From Chlorobiaceae bacterium (GTDB lineage Bacteria; Bacteroidota; Chlorobiia; Chlorobiales; Chlorobiaceae), in contig JAAXWS010000011.1 of NCBI GenBank assembly GCA_013334865.1, positions 1 through 64,000 of the forward strand: a DNA stretch of 64,000 nt, given 5' to 3'. Below the pieces are notes generated by a model. The model worked only from the letters and a program-made list of their open reading frames with translations. It made no database searches and was not told the origin of the DNA. This document shows positions 41,238 through 50,475 of this stretch, one piece after another (position 1 is the stretch's first letter; each line of letters begins with the position of its first letter). A program made the position numbers and the translations under genes.

Positions 41238-41274
41238 CGCCCCGGAGGACCAGTTCGCCGGGGCGCGTTTTTTT
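41238..41274 (+). terminator. Rho-independent terminator after tlpA-like gene
   Basis: CGCCCCGG (41238-41245) and CCGGGGCG (41258-41265) form an 8-bp GC stem followed by a seven-T run at 41268-41274. Confidence 0.85.
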
Positions 41275-41322
41275 CTCCCCTTTTTTCCGTTAACCCGTTC
41301 TCATCAACCGATCATTATCATT

Positions 41323-43185
41323 ATGGAACCGATCCCTCTCAACGCACCTGCATACGTCAGGAACCGTAAGCTGTTACAATGGGTCAAGGAGACTGCAGAG
41401 CTCTGCTTGCCTGATTCCGTGTACTGGTGCGACGGTTCACAGGAGGAGTATGACCGCCTGTGCGGCGAAATGGTGAACAGCGGCACCTTCATCAGGCTCT
41501 CCGAACAGAAGCGCCCGAACAGCTACCTCTGCCGTTCGGACCCGAGCGACGTCGCCAGGGTCGAGGATCGCACCTTCATCTGCAGCATCCGCAAGCAGGA
41601 TGCCGGTCCGACCAACAACTGGGTGGCCCCCAGGGAGATGAAGTCGACCCTCAAAAAGCTGTTCTCAGGCTGCATGAAGGGGCGCACCATGTATGTCATC
41701 CCCTTCAGCATGGGTCCGCTCGGATCGCACATCTCCCACATCGGCGTGGAGATCTCCGATTCGCCTTACGTGGTCACCAACATGCGGATCATGACCAGGA
41801 TGGGACGCGCCGCCATGGAGCTCCTCGGCGAGGAGTCCGATTTCGTGCCGTGCCTGCACTCGGTCGGTGCGCCGCTCGAGCCCGGCCAGCAGGATGTCCC
41901 GTGGCCCTGCAACGACACCAAGTATATCGTCCACTTTCCCGAAGAGCGCTCGATCGTCTCTTTCGGAAGCGGCTACGGCGGCAACGCCCTGCTCGGCAAG
42001 AAATGTTTCGCCCTTCGCATCGCCTCATCGATGGCCCGTGACGAAGGCTGGCTTGCCGAGCACATGCTGATCCTTGGCGTCGAATCCCCCGAAGGCGAGA
42101 AAGACTACGTGGCCGCCGCCTTCCCGAGCGCCTGCGGCAAGACCAACTTCGCCATGATGATCCCGCCGACGGAAATGGAGGGCTGGAAGATCACTACCAT
42201 CGGCGACGACATCGCCTGGATCAAGCCCGGCAAGGACGGGCGCCTGCACGCGATCAACCCCGAGTACGGCTTTTTCGGCGTCGCCCCCGGCACTTCGGTG
42301 AAGAGCAACCCGAACGCCATGGCCACCCTGTACGCCAACTGCATCTTCACCAACGTGGCGCTGACCCCGGACGGAGACGTCTGGTGGGAGGATATGACCA
42401 AGGAGGCTCCGCCGTCGCTCATCGACTGGCAGGGCAAGCCATGGACTCCCGACTGCGGGCGTCCTGCAGCCCACCCGAACGCGCGCTTCACCTCGCCGGC
42501 GAGCCAGTGCCCCTCGATCGATCCCGGTTGGGAGAATCCCGAGGGAGTGCCGATCTCGGCCTTCATCTTCGGCGGTCGCCGTGGCGACACCATCCCGCTG
42601 GTCTACCAGTCGGCGAACTGGTACTACGGCGTCTACCTTGCCGCCACGATGGGCTCGGAAAAGACCGCCGCCGCCGCCGGCAAGATCGGCGACGTCCGCC
42701 GCGACCCCTTCGCCATGCTGCCCTTCTGCGGCTACCACATGGGCGACTACTTCAACCATTGGCTGCAGATGGGACGCACCCTCTCCGAGCCGCCGAGGAT
42801 CTTCGGCGTGAACTGGTTCCGCAAGGACGAGAACGGCAAATTCCTCTGGCCGGGCTTCGGCGACAACATGCGGGTCCTCAAGTGGATCATCGGCAGGGTG
42901 CACGGCCGTTCGGCCGCGGTCGAAAGCCCGCTCGGCTGGATGCCGAAGTACGAGTCGCTTGACTGGCGCGGGCTCGAGGACTTCACGTTCGAGCAGTTCA
43001 CCAAGCTCATGTCGGTCGACCGCGAGGCCTGGAAGCAGGAGCTCTTCTCGCACGAGGAGCTGCTCGAGAAGCTCTACGACAAGCTGCCGAAGGAGTTCAA
43101 CCACATCCGTGAGCTGATGCTTTCGACGCTCTGGATGTCGCCCGAGCACTGGGCGCTTGCTCCCGAGCGCTACTCGGAGCAGTGA
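41323..43185 (+). CDS. pckG: Phosphoenolpyruvate carboxykinase (GTP)
   Basis: A 620-residue GTP-dependent PEPCK, which interconverts oxaloacetate and PEP. The kinase-1a P-loop is [15 protein letters not shown] with the active-site Cys of the GTP class. Other blocks include [41 protein letters not shown] and [16 protein letters not shown]. Length matches GTP-type enzymes. In a bacterium fixing CO2 by the reverse TCA cycle it may run either way at the PEP/oxaloacetate node; direction cannot be read from sequence. It stands alone between terminators. Confidence 0.95.
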   Translation: MEPIPLNAPAYVRNRKLLQWVKETAELCLPDSVYWCDGSQEEYDRLCGEMVNSGTFIRLSEQKRPNSYLCRSDPSDVARVEDRTFICSIRKQDAGPTNNWVAPREMKSTLKKLFSGCMKGRTMYVIPFSMGPLGSHISHIGVEISDSPYVVTNMRIMTRMGRAAMELLGEESDFVPCLHSVGAPLEPGQQDVPWPCNDTKYIVHFPEERSIVSFGSGYGGNALLGKKCFALRIASSMARDEGWLAEHMLILGVESPEGEKDYVAAAFPSACGKTNFAMMIPPTEMEGWKITTIGDDIAWIKPGKDGRLHAINPEYGFFGVAPGTSVKSNPNAMATLYANCIFTNVALTPDGDVWWEDMTKEAPPSLIDWQGKPWTPDCGRPAAHPNARFTSPASQCPSIDPGWENPEGVPISAFIFGGRRGDTIPLVYQSANWYYGVYLAATMGSEKTAAAAGKIGDVRRDPFAMLPFCGYHMGDYFNHWLQMGRTLSEPPRIFGVNWFRKDENGKFLWPGFGDNMRVLKWIIGRVHGRSAAVESPLGWMPKYESLDWRGLEDFTFEQFTKLMSVDREAWKQELFSHEELLEKLYDKLPKEFNHIRELMLSTLWMSPEHWALAPERYSEQ

Positions 43186-43255
43186 CGAGCGGGAATGGTC
43201 GTGATGCGTAACGCGTAACGCGTGACACTTGACGAACGTGATGCGGATGATTCCG

Positions 43256-43283
43256 AAAGAGCGGGCAGCGATGTCCGCTCTTT
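43256..43283 (+). terminator. Terminator after pckG
   Basis: AAAGAGCGG (43256-43264) pairs with CCGCTCTTT (43275-43283), and the T-run continues to 43284, giving a compact rho-independent terminator. A GTAACGC tandem (about 43206-43226), a type of dispersed repeat, precedes it. Confidence 0.75.
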
Positions 43284-43312
43284 TATTCGTTTGCCGGGAA
43301 TTGTTGGAAAAA

Positions 43313-43341
43313 GAAAAGGCGCCCTTGAACGGCGCCTTTTC
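43313..43341. terminator. Second terminator, convergent pckG/dodecin
   Basis: GAAAAGGCGCC (43313-43323) pairs perfectly with GGCGCCTTTTC (43331-43341) around a 7-nt loop. A/T flanks give short T-tracts in both directions. It follows the dodecin stop (43362) on the minus strand and backs up the pckG terminator on the plus strand. Confidence 0.8.
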
Positions 43342-43361
43342 GCATGATCCTTCGACCGCGC

Positions 43362-43571
43362 TCAGTCTTCGAGCGTGAAGCCGATCTTGACGGTGACCTG
43401 CCAGTAGGCGACTTTCTGGTTCTCGACGTGGCAGCGGGTTTCGACGACTTCGACCCAGCGGATGTTCCTGACCGATTCTGCGGCTTTTGCGACGGCGTTG
43501 TTCACGGCCTCTTCGATGCTGGACGGGGAGGAGCCGACGACCTCGATCTTCTTATAGATGTGTGAGCTCAT
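43362..43571 (-). CDS. Dodecin (flavin-binding protein)
   Basis: A 69-residue dodecin, a dodecameric shell that stores or buffers FMN, riboflavin or CoA. It matches the family closely: [20 protein letters not shown] at the N-terminus, then the flavin-stacking Trp in [11 protein letters not shown], and the C-terminal strand [10 protein letters not shown]. Dodecins protect cells from light-driven flavin damage, which suits a phototroph, though this is inference. No operon partner is seen. Confidence 0.93.
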   Translation of the reverse strand: MSSHIYKKIEVVGSSPSSIEEAVNNAVAKAAESVRNIRWVEVVETRCHVENQKVAYWQVTVKIGFTLED

Positions 43572-44617
43572 GATGCAAGATGTTTGCGGTTTATGGGATG
43601 ATAACGGTAAATCCGCCGGGCGGATGCTCTTTTCAGGATAAGGAAAAATAGGATTCGCGGACGGAAAAAATTTCCGATACCCGATAATTTCTTCATCGGC
43701 TGTCGATCGACCGGGTCGGCCGGAATGCCTCTAAGTTATTGCTCGGTAATCGGTAAGGTGGTGCGCTCGGCTTCCTTTGGCGCGCTCCCGGGCGATGAAT
43801 TCGTTTGCGGGAATCCTTCTTTTGTGTTAATATATCGATATTCGCTTATATAGATATACGGTTTTCCGGTGAGCCGGAATCCTTGTCCGTTTTGCCGCAT
43901 CCTTCCGAACCCTGAATCTGTCGTTCCGGTCGCTGCCGGCAGTGAGCCTGTTCCGGTGCTCCAGCCGCATCCGGCGATCCCCGACGGTTCATCTCCATGG
44001 CCGGCCAGCATGCAACGCGCTGGCTGTTTCAGGGACCTCCCCCGGCCGGCTACCGCCGACCGGGCTCAAGACGGCCGGAAGCACACTGCCGCAAGGTTGT
44101 GCTTCCGGACCTGAAACTGCTGCTTTGCAGCATCTGCGAACGGTGAGGACAGCCGCGGCCTGTCCTTCATCGACAGTAAAGATCCTGATCAGCTCAGATT
44201 CTGGCGTGATTCGTCCATGAATACGGATTCACGATCGAGTCGGGACGTCGCAAAGGCGACAGCGTTGACCATGCTTTTCAAGCCTCGGGTGCGGTTCGGC
44301 CCCTGGAATGTTTAACCATTTGACCGGGAACAGCACCAATGAATGGTCGCAGGATCGACTCGCGTGAGCCTATCGACTCCGGCCTGGAGGGTGGGGATGG
44401 TGAATCTGAAAACGGTTCGCCGTTTTTTTCCAGATGCCGGCTCAACAGGGCCGGGTTCGCCGGACGCAACGAATGCACGGCAGGTGAGCCGGGTTCAGGA
44501 TTCGGCGGCGAATTCTGAACCGAAGGGGTTCGGGGCGGCTGTGCGTCCCATGGCGCGGACTCTGCCTCAGGCCGGAGCTCGCGGAGCGAAGAGTCGGATA
44601 GTGAGCGTTGACGTTCT
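43572..44617. other. About 1 kb without a recognisable gene
   Basis: The region from the dodecin start to the hairpin before the transporter gene contains only short frames (up to about 90 codons) whose products match no family I know. An AT-rich patch with a palindromic ATATCGATAT lies near 43830-43860; the rest is GC-rich. A 10-bp perfect hairpin, CCGGAAGCAC (44075-44084) with GTGCTTCCGG (44099-44108), is the clearest structure. No tmRNA, RNase P or SRP RNA consensus was found by eye. It could be a decayed gene or hold an unannotated RNA. Confidence 0.4.
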
Positions 44618-44655
44618 CCGTTGAGCCTTCCCGGGTTGGCGGGAAAGCTCAACGG
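44618..44655 (-). terminator. Long hairpin after the acetate-transporter gene
   Basis: CCGTTGAGC (44618-44626) pairs with GCTCAACGG (44647-44655), and an inner TTCCCG/CGGGAA stem extends it to about 15 bp. It lies 14 nt past the stop of the minus-strand transporter gene. A T-tract is missing, so it may be an mRNA 3'-end stabiliser as much as a terminator. Confidence 0.6.
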
Positions 44656-44669
44656 TCGACGGTAGACGG

Positions 44670-45215
44670 TCAGAGGCCAAGCGAGTGCAGCAGCAGCGGG
44701 AGGGCGCAGACACCGATCGCCACGTTCAGTGCGCCGCAGATCTTGGTGATGACGTTGTTGTGCTTGTACCAGGTGAACGGCAGCAGGATGGTCAGGCCGT
44801 TGATGAGCACCAGGACGGTGCCGAGGGGCCAGATCTTGCCGAGCATGAACGCCTTGTAGCTGAAGAGCGCGGTCATGAAGAAGATGCCGAGAAAGAAGTG
44901 GGCGTAGACCTTCTTGTCTCCGGGATTGTAGAAGTGCATGGCCACGACGACCCAGAACAGTCCGTAGGTGGCGAAGATGGTCCCGATATACACGCGGGCT
45001 TCCGGAGGCATGCCCACATCGAACAGGTAGAGGACGACGGCCGTGAAGATCTGGGCGACCCCGCCGAACCACAGGGCGACGTTCGCCAGGCTTCTGAAGA
45101 GCTTGCCGTGGTCGGTTTCGTTGTTGAGGCCGAAGCCGAGCTGCTCGAGGCCGAATACCCATACGGTCACCATGAGGCCGAATACCCCTATAGCTTCCGG
45201 ATTGACAACGTTCAT
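44670..45215 (-). CDS. Acetate uptake transporter family protein (GPR1/FUN34/YaaH, SatP-like)
   Basis: A 181-residue membrane protein with six hydrophobic segments. It starts with the family NPxxxG motif (VNPEAIGVFGLMVTVWVFGL). Mid-protein GGVAQIFTAVVLYLF and ATYGLFWVVVAMHFY also fit the SatP/AceTr family of acetate/succinate-proton symporters or channels. Green sulfur bacteria photoassimilate acetate, so import is a sensible role, but the ligand is inferred. It stands alone, with a hairpin at its 3' end. Confidence 0.85.
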   Translation of the reverse strand: MNVVNPEAIGVFGLMVTVWVFGLEQLGFGLNNETDHGKLFRSLANVALWFGGVAQIFTAVVLYLFDVGMPPEARVYIGTIFATYGLFWVVVAMHFYNPGDKKVYAHFFLGIFFMTALFSYKAFMLGKIWPLGTVLVLINGLTILLPFTWYKHNNVITKICGALNVAIGVCALPLLLHSLGL

Positions 45216-45473
45216 CTGAAGTACTCCTTTCTCTTTGTGTTGGTTGTTGTGTTCCGGTTTCCGGAGATTTTATACGGAACTGCAGCAATTCCGAAAACCG
45301 AGCCAAAATTTACCGTTAATAAACTTCAATTCTGATTTTTTTAAATCGGATCAAGGTTGTATTGGGTGTTGACGGCAGCTTGGGCAGGCTTTTCTGGACT
45401 TCGTTGAAGAAATCCCGTCGTTTTTCATACCTTTTCAGCGGCAGAAACTCCGAGAGAACGATGATTACCTTAC

Positions 45474-46790
45474 ATGAGCGCAGCTTCAGAAGGCCCGTCA
45501 AGAAAACCTCCTTCCGGTAACGGCCATGAAGCCTCGTCCGGCCTGAAGCCGCGCCTCCTTTCGGCTTTTCCCGCATTTGCCAGCCGGAATTTCCGCCTCT
45601 ACTTCATCGGCCAGATCGTGTCGATGATCGGCACCTGGCTGCAGATGGTCGCGCAGGGGTGGCTGGTGCTCGAAATGACCGGTTCCGCTTTCTGGGTGGG
45701 CGTCGCAGCGGCGACCTCGACCATACCGACCCTTTTCCTCTCGCTCATCGGCGGCGTGATCGTGGACCGCTACCCCCGCAAGGTCATCCTGCTCTGGACG
45801 CAGTCGCTCTCCATGGCCCTCGCCTTCATTCTCGGTACTTTCACGCTGACCCATTCCGTGACCCTCCCGGTCATCCTGGTGCTTGCATTCCTGCTCGGCT
45901 GCATCGGCGCGGTGGCGACCCCGGCCATCCAGGCCTTCCTCAGCGAGATGGTCGACCGCAGCCAGCTGCACTCGGCCGTTGCGCTCAACGCATCGATCTT
46001 CAACGCCTCAAGGGTCATCGGCCCCGCCATCGCAGGCCTCATGATCTCATGGGTCGGCACGGGCGGCGCATTCGTGGCCAACGGCCTGAGCTATGTTGCC
46101 GTCATCGTCGCCCTGCTTGCGATTTCGACGCCGCGTGTAGAGCCGAAGAGCGTCAACGAACACCCCCTGCAGTCGATCCGGGACGGAGTATCCTACACCT
46201 GGCGCCATCCGCTCCTCAGGACGATCGTCCTGTTCGTGGCCGCCGTGTCGATCTTCGGCTGGTCCTTCATGGCGATGCTTCCGGTGGTCGCCAAGCAAAC
46301 CTTCGGGCTCGGCGCTTCCGGCATGGGCACGCTTTTCTCGGCTTTCGGCATGGGCTCGCTGACCGCGACCTTCTTGGTCTCGATGTCGAGCGGGCGGATC
46401 GGCGCCCCGAGGATGGTTGTGGGAGGCATCCTCACCTTCACCCTGGCGCTGATCGCCTTCACCTTTGCGACGGCCGTACCGCTCGCCCTCTGCTTCCTTT
46501 TCATCTCAGGTCTCGGCATGCTTTCAGCGTTCGCCACCATGACCGCCACCGTGCAGCGGCTGGTCGAAGATCGCTACCGGGGGCGCGTGATGAGCATCTA
46601 CCTTATGGTGCTGATGGGGCTGATGCCGGTCGGCAACTTCATGATCGGCATTATTTCAGAGCGTTTCGGCACCGCTGTGGCTATCCGTTTCGGCACGGCG
46701 GTTACCCTGGTGGCCACCGTGGCCCTCATCGCCTCCCGCAACAGGATTTCGGAGGCCTGGGCCTCATACAGGGCTACCGAAGGGGTATAG
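45474..46790 (+). CDS. MFS transporter (EntS/DHA3-like exporter)
   Basis: A 438-residue major facilitator with about 12 transmembrane helices. The N-terminal block FRLYFIGQIVSMIGTWLQMVA, then SLIGGVIVDRYPRKVILLW (MFS motif A), is typical of the EntS/DUF894 drug or siderophore exporter group. The first 30 residues are Ser/Pro-rich and cytoplasmic, and there is no convincing ribosome-binding site at 45474. The substrate is unknown. The msrB gene follows 31-49 nt downstream and may be cotranscribed. Confidence 0.85.
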   Translation: MSAASEGPSRKPPSGNGHEASSGLKPRLLSAFPAFASRNFRLYFIGQIVSMIGTWLQMVAQGWLVLEMTGSAFWVGVAAATSTIPTLFLSLIGGVIVDRYPRKVILLWTQSLSMALAFILGTFTLTHSVTLPVILVLAFLLGCIGAVATPAIQAFLSEMVDRSQLHSAVALNASIFNASRVIGPAIAGLMISWVGTGGAFVANGLSYVAVIVALLAISTPRVEPKSVNEHPLQSIRDGVSYTWRHPLLRTIVLFVAAVSIFGWSFMAMLPVVAKQTFGLGASGMGTLFSAFGMGSLTATFLVSMSSGRIGAPRMVVGGILTFTLALIAFTFATAVPLALCFLFISGLGMLSAFATMTATVQRLVEDRYRGRVMSIYLMVLMGLMPVGNFMIGIISERFGTAVAIRFGTAVTLVATVALIASRNRISEAWASYRATEGV

Positions 46791-46839
46791 CGGGAACCGT
46801 ATCGGCGACGGACCGGTTCAGATGGAGAACGATGGTCCC

Positions 46840-47385
46840 ATGAAAAGCCGGTCGCTTGTGAACATGCTGCTGTTGACGTCGGCCCTGACCGCCTGCCGAG
46901 CCGGCACTCCCTCATCGCCAACACCGGAATCCGCATCCATGAACCAAAAGAAGCACGCATCAAACCCCTGGTACTCGAGGACCGACACCTCGAAGCTCGA
47001 ACTGCCGGACAGCACGTGGAAGCGGGTGCTGCCGCCCGACCTGTACGAGGTGGCCCGGCACGGTGAAACCGAAAGGGCGTTCACCGGCAGGTACCGGGAC
47101 TTCGAAGGGATAGGAACCTACTACTGCGCGGCCTGCGGCAACGCGCTATTCCGTTCCGAAGCCAAGTTCGCAAGCACCTGCGGGTGGCCCAGCTTTTTCG
47201 AGGCCGAGCGTCCAGGCACTCTGGCATACAGGACTGACAGATCATTCGGTATGGTGCGGACCGAAGTCCTGTGCGGCCGTTGCGGCGCGCATCTCGGTCA
47301 CCTTTTCGATGACGGCCCGCCGCCGACGGGGAAACGCTTCTGCATGAACTCGATCTCCCTCGAGTTCGAACCCGACCGAAAGTGA
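46840..47385 (+). CDS. msrB: Peptide-methionine (R)-S-oxide reductase, probable lipoprotein
   Basis: An MsrB that reduces methionine-R-sulfoxide in oxidised proteins. It contains the zinc cysteines CAACG and CGRCGAHLGHLF, plus CGWPSF, and the catalytic Cys in GKRFCMNSISLEF. From the ATG at 46840 (with GGAGAAC upstream) the protein starts with a lipoprotein signal ending LTAC, predicting a membrane-anchored periplasmic enzyme of about 181 residues. An in-frame ATG at 46822 would add six residues and weaken the signal. Envelope repair of oxidised methionine fits an anaerobe exposed to light and oxygen. Confidence 0.9.
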   Translation: MKSRSLVNMLLLTSALTACRAGTPSSPTPESASMNQKKHASNPWYSRTDTSKLELPDSTWKRVLPPDLYEVARHGETERAFTGRYRDFEGIGTYYCAACGNALFRSEAKFASTCGWPSFFEAERPGTLAYRTDRSFGMVRTEVLCGRCGAHLGHLFDDGPPPTGKRFCMNSISLEFEPDRK

Positions 47386-47455
47386 TGGTGATTCGTGCGT
47401 GAGGCCGTTTCTTTCTCGATTTCGATGTTGCAGTGGGTGGTATGCTTGGCGGGCC

Positions 47456-49063
47456 TCAGTGTGCTGACGAGAGGTCGGCCTTCTCCGACTTGTCTACCCT
47501 GATGAACATCAGGAGTGGCAGGCAGCACAGGAAGAGGAGGGCGATGAGCATGAAGGCGTCCATATATGCCAGATGGTGGCTCTGGGTGGTAACGGTATAC
47601 TCGAGCGCCTTCAGTGAGGATTGCTGCGCCTCGACCGGGGAGAGTGTCCTCGTTCCGAAGAGCTGCTTCATCCCTTCCAGCCGCATTGCGGCCGCAGGGT
47701 CGTAGGGCGACAGGTGCGAGAGGATTTCGTTCCGGTGCACGGCGACCCGCTTGGCGATGAAGGTGTTCGTGATGGCGATTCCGAACGACCCTCCGAGCTG
47801 GCGGACCATGTTGTTCAGGCCGGTAGCCTGACCGATGTCCCGGCCGTGCAGGCCGGTGACGGCGAGCATGGTCACCGGGATGAAGATGAAGCCGAGGGCA
47901 AGGCCCCGGATCAGCAGCACCCAGAAGAAATTCGCGGCGCCGGACTGGAGCGTCTGCTGTCCCAGCTGCCAGCAGAAGAACATGAACGCGCTCATCCCGA
48001 AGGTCATCAGCAGCTTGGGCGAAGCACCCCGCTGCAGGGCGATGCCGAGCGGCAGCGAAATGATGCCGGTGAGCATCGCGCTCGGGAAGAGCACCAGGCC
48101 GGTAAGCAGGGCCGTGAAGCCGAGCAGGCGCTGCACGAAGACAGGGAAGACGAAGAGCGAGCCGTACAGGCCGTAGCCGACGATGAAGGTGAGTACGGCG
48201 GCGATGGCCAGGTTCTTGCTTCGTCCCAGTACGCTCAGGTCGACCGCCGGGTGGTCGGTGTGCAGTTCGTGCCAGACGAAAAGAAGCAGCGACACGACCG
48301 CGATGATCGTGAACCAGGTGATATACGGGGTTTCGAACCAGTCTTTCGATTCGCCGCGCTCGAGGATGAACTGCAGCGAGCCGATGCCCACGGAGAGCAG
48401 GCCGATCCCCGCCCAGTCGATCTTTTGGACCGTGTGCTTCACCTTCGGCTCATTGATGAAGGTGAGGGCCGCCCAGGCGGCAAGGAGGCCGATAGGGATG
48501 TTGACGAAGAAGCACCACTCCCAGGCGAAGTAGTCCACCAGGAAGCCGCCGAGCAGCGGGCCGATGGTCGGGCCGAGCACAAGGCCCATCGAGAAGATGC
48601 CGGTCGCCGCGCCCCGCTCCTCCGGCTTGAACGTTTCGTACAGGATGGCCTGCGATGTCGGCAGGAGCGCTCCGCCGCCGATTCCCTGGATGAACCTGAA
48701 GAACACCAGCATCCAGATGTTCGTAGACATGCCGCAGAGGACCGATGCGGCCGTGAAGAGCAGGATCGATCCGATGAAGTAGGTGCGCCGCCCCAGGAGG
48801 TTCCCGAGGAATCCCGAGAGGGGGATGACGATCACGTTCGCGATGGCGTAGCTGGTCACCACCCATGAGACATCCTCGATGCTCGCCCCCAGGTTGCCGC
48901 TGATGTGGTTGATCGCCACGTTGACGATGGTCGTGTCGATCAGCTCGAGCATGGCCGCCACGATGACCGTGACGGTGATGATCACCTTCCGTATGCCCGT
49001 CTCGTAGGCGTGCGCCGGGAGCTGGTGCGCCGGATCGGCGATGGTTCGGTTTGCCTGTGTCAT
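47456..49063 (-). CDS. emrB: DHA2-family MFS drug exporter (EmrB/QacA type)
   Basis: A 535-residue exporter with about 14 transmembrane helices. MFS motif A is in GFLGNLLGRRTYFIG, and antiporter motif C is LVLGPTIGPLLGGF. It overlaps the EmrA-like gene by 4 nt (ATGA, 49060-49063). With EmrA and TolC proteins from the same operon it should form a three-part pump across both membranes. Substrates are unknown; hydrophobic drugs, fatty acids or bile-salt-like compounds are usual for the family. Confidence 0.9.
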   Translation of the reverse strand: MTQANRTIADPAHQLPAHAYETGIRKVIITVTVIVAAMLELIDTTIVNVAINHISGNLGASIEDVSWVVTSYAIANVIVIPLSGFLGNLLGRRTYFIGSILLFTAASVLCGMSTNIWMLVFFRFIQGIGGGALLPTSQAILYETFKPEERGAATGIFSMGLVLGPTIGPLLGGFLVDYFAWEWCFFVNIPIGLLAAWAALTFINEPKVKHTVQKIDWAGIGLLSVGIGSLQFILERGESKDWFETPYITWFTIIAVVSLLLFVWHELHTDHPAVDLSVLGRSKNLAIAAVLTFIVGYGLYGSLFVFPVFVQRLLGFTALLTGLVLFPSAMLTGIISLPLGIALQRGASPKLLMTFGMSAFMFFCWQLGQQTLQSGAANFFWVLLIRGLALGFIFIPVTMLAVTGLHGRDIGQATGLNNMVRQLGGSFGIAITNTFIAKRVAVHRNEILSHLSPYDPAAAMRLEGMKQLFGTRTLSPVEAQQSSLKALEYTVTTQSHHLAYMDAFMLIALLFLCCLPLLMFIRVDKSEKADLSSAH

Positions 49064-50001
49064 TTTACCTTCACTTCGACGATCACATTCATTCCTGCGG
49101 CCAGCGGCTCCTCAGGGCGCCGGTCGAACACGACCTTGACCGGAACCCGCTGGGCGACCTTCACGAAATTGCCGCTCGCGTTGTCCGGGGGCAGCAGGGT
49201 GAATTTGGCTCCCGTGCCCGCGGAGATCGATTCGACGTGCCCCGTAAACTCCTTGCCGGGGAATGCGTCGATGCTGATCTTGACCGGCTGGCCGGGACGC
49301 ATGTTGGCGAGCTGCGTCTCCTTGAAGTTCGCCACGACCCAGAGGTCGCTGCTGCCGACGATCGCGATGAGCTGCTGGCCCGGCGTGACATACTGGCCGG
49401 GCTCCACGGCCTTCTTCGAGACCCGTCCTGCAGCCGGGGCGGTGATGGCCGTCCAGGAGAGCTGGAGTTCGGCGTTCTTCAGCTCGGCTTCACGCAGCTT
49501 TACCTGATTGCCGGCAGCCGCACGCTGCGCCGAGGAGCCCGTCGCGCCGGCGGTCGCTGCATCGAGCTCCGCCTGCGAGATGACGTCCTGGCGCTGCAGG
49601 TTCCGGCTCCTGCGCAGGTCCGCACCGAGTTTCAGCTCGGTGGCCCCGGCGGCGGCAGCCTGGGACTTCGCGACCATGAGCGCCGCCTCGGCCATGTCGC
49701 GCCGTACCTGGTAATCCGCCGGGTCGAGCACGATGAGCGTGTCCCCCTTCGCGACGGCCTGGTTGTCCTTCGCCCTGACTTCGGCCACTTTTCCCGGGAC
49801 GCGCGGTATCACCGGGTACACATCCCCTTCGATCTGGGCGTTATCGGTTTCGACGTAGCTGAACGAGCGGAAGAGCTTCATGCCTCCCCATACGAGGCCG
49901 ACGGCCAGCAGTACGCCGAACATGGCCATCCTGACCGGTGACGAGGAGCCTGTCTTCTGCTCTTTCTTCCCTTCCTTGCTCTGGATCTGCGATTCTGCCA
50001 T
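49060..50001 (-). CDS. emrA: HlyD/EmrA-family membrane fusion protein
   Basis: A 313-residue periplasmic adaptor with one N-terminal transmembrane helix (about residues 25-43). The first lipoyl half-motif is VPGKVAEVRAKDNQAVAKGD, then a coiled-coil hairpin (about 100-160) and the second half AGRVSKKAVEPGQYVTPGQQ. The Ser/Lys/Glu-rich N-terminal tail is cytoplasmic. It links the EmrB-like pump to the TolC-like channel. The gene follows the UspA gene by 33 nt and overlaps emrB by 4 nt, within the sigma54-type efflux operon. Confidence 0.9.
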   Translation of the reverse strand: MAESQIQSKEGKKEQKTGSSSPVRMAMFGVLLAVGLVWGGMKLFRSFSYVETDNAQIEGDVYPVIPRVPGKVAEVRAKDNQAVAKGDTLIVLDPADYQVRRDMAEAALMVAKSQAAAAGATELKLGADLRRSRNLQRQDVISQAELDAATAGATGSSAQRAAAGNQVKLREAELKNAELQLSWTAITAPAAGRVSKKAVEPGQYVTPGQQLIAIVGSSDLWVVANFKETQLANMRPGQPVKISIDAFPGKEFTGHVESISAGTGAKFTLLPPDNASGNFVKVAQRVPVKVVFDRRPEEPLAAGMNVIVEVKVK

Positions 50002-50034
50002 GGGTGATCAATCGTTGTGGTTTGTCAAAACTGC

Positions 50035-50475
50035 TTATGCCGTTTGGGCTATGCCGGGCGCCGGCGACTTCAGCACCAGCACCTGGCAAGGTGCCTGGCG
50101 CATGACCGCCTCGGTGGTGCTTCCCACCAGGAGGCGGGGAATGTTGTTTGCGCCGTGCGATCCGAGCACGATCAGCTCGGCGCCATGACGTCTCGCCTGG
50201 TCGATGATGACTTCAGCCGGAGAGCCGTACTCGACGGTGAACCGGACGTTGCACCGGTATGCCGAAAGCATGTCGGAATAGCGCGAAAAATGGTGGAGGT
50301 GCTCTTTCAGGAGAGCCCCGTGATCGCCTGCGTCGGGGCTTCCGACATGCAGGACGATCAGCTCCATATCGGGAGCGTGCCGCTCGGCGACGTGGATCAG
50401 CGCATTCTCCGATGAGGGCGAGAAGTCGACCGGGCAGAGGATGGATTTCGGTGTTGTCAAGGTTGTTGCGGTCAT
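50035..50475 (-). CDS. Universal stress protein (UspA family)
   Basis: A 146-residue UspA domain. It opens SILCPVDFSPSSENALIHVA and ends with the ATP-binding-type loop LGSHGANNIPRLLVGSTTEAV (G-2x-G-9x-G(S/T)), so nucleotide binding is likely. The start at 50475 shares ATGA with the tolC stop; the frame extends five codons further up, but the coupled ATG is preferred. Placing a UspA protein inside a three-part pump operon is unusual and suggests that pump expression is tied to a stress signal. Confidence 0.87.
   Translation of the reverse strand: MTATTLTTPKSILCPVDFSPSSENALIHVAERHAPDMELIVLHVGSPDAGDHGALLKEHLHHFSRYSDMLSAYRCNVRFTVEYGSPAEVIIDQARRHGAELIVLGSHGANNIPRLLVGSTTEAVMRQAPCQVLVLKSPAPGIAQTA

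Noticed and set aside
43869-44114. 81-codon frame starting MSRNPCPFCRILPN, considered as a small zinc-binding protein
   Set aside because: Only one CxxC pair, no ribosome-binding site and no conserved pattern; coding-like bias is absent.
44278-45306. Minus-strand frame of 342 codons around the acetate transporter
   Set aside because: It runs in a different frame through the transporter gene and then through the gene-poor region; the product is Arg/Pro/Ser-rich and has no recognisable domain.
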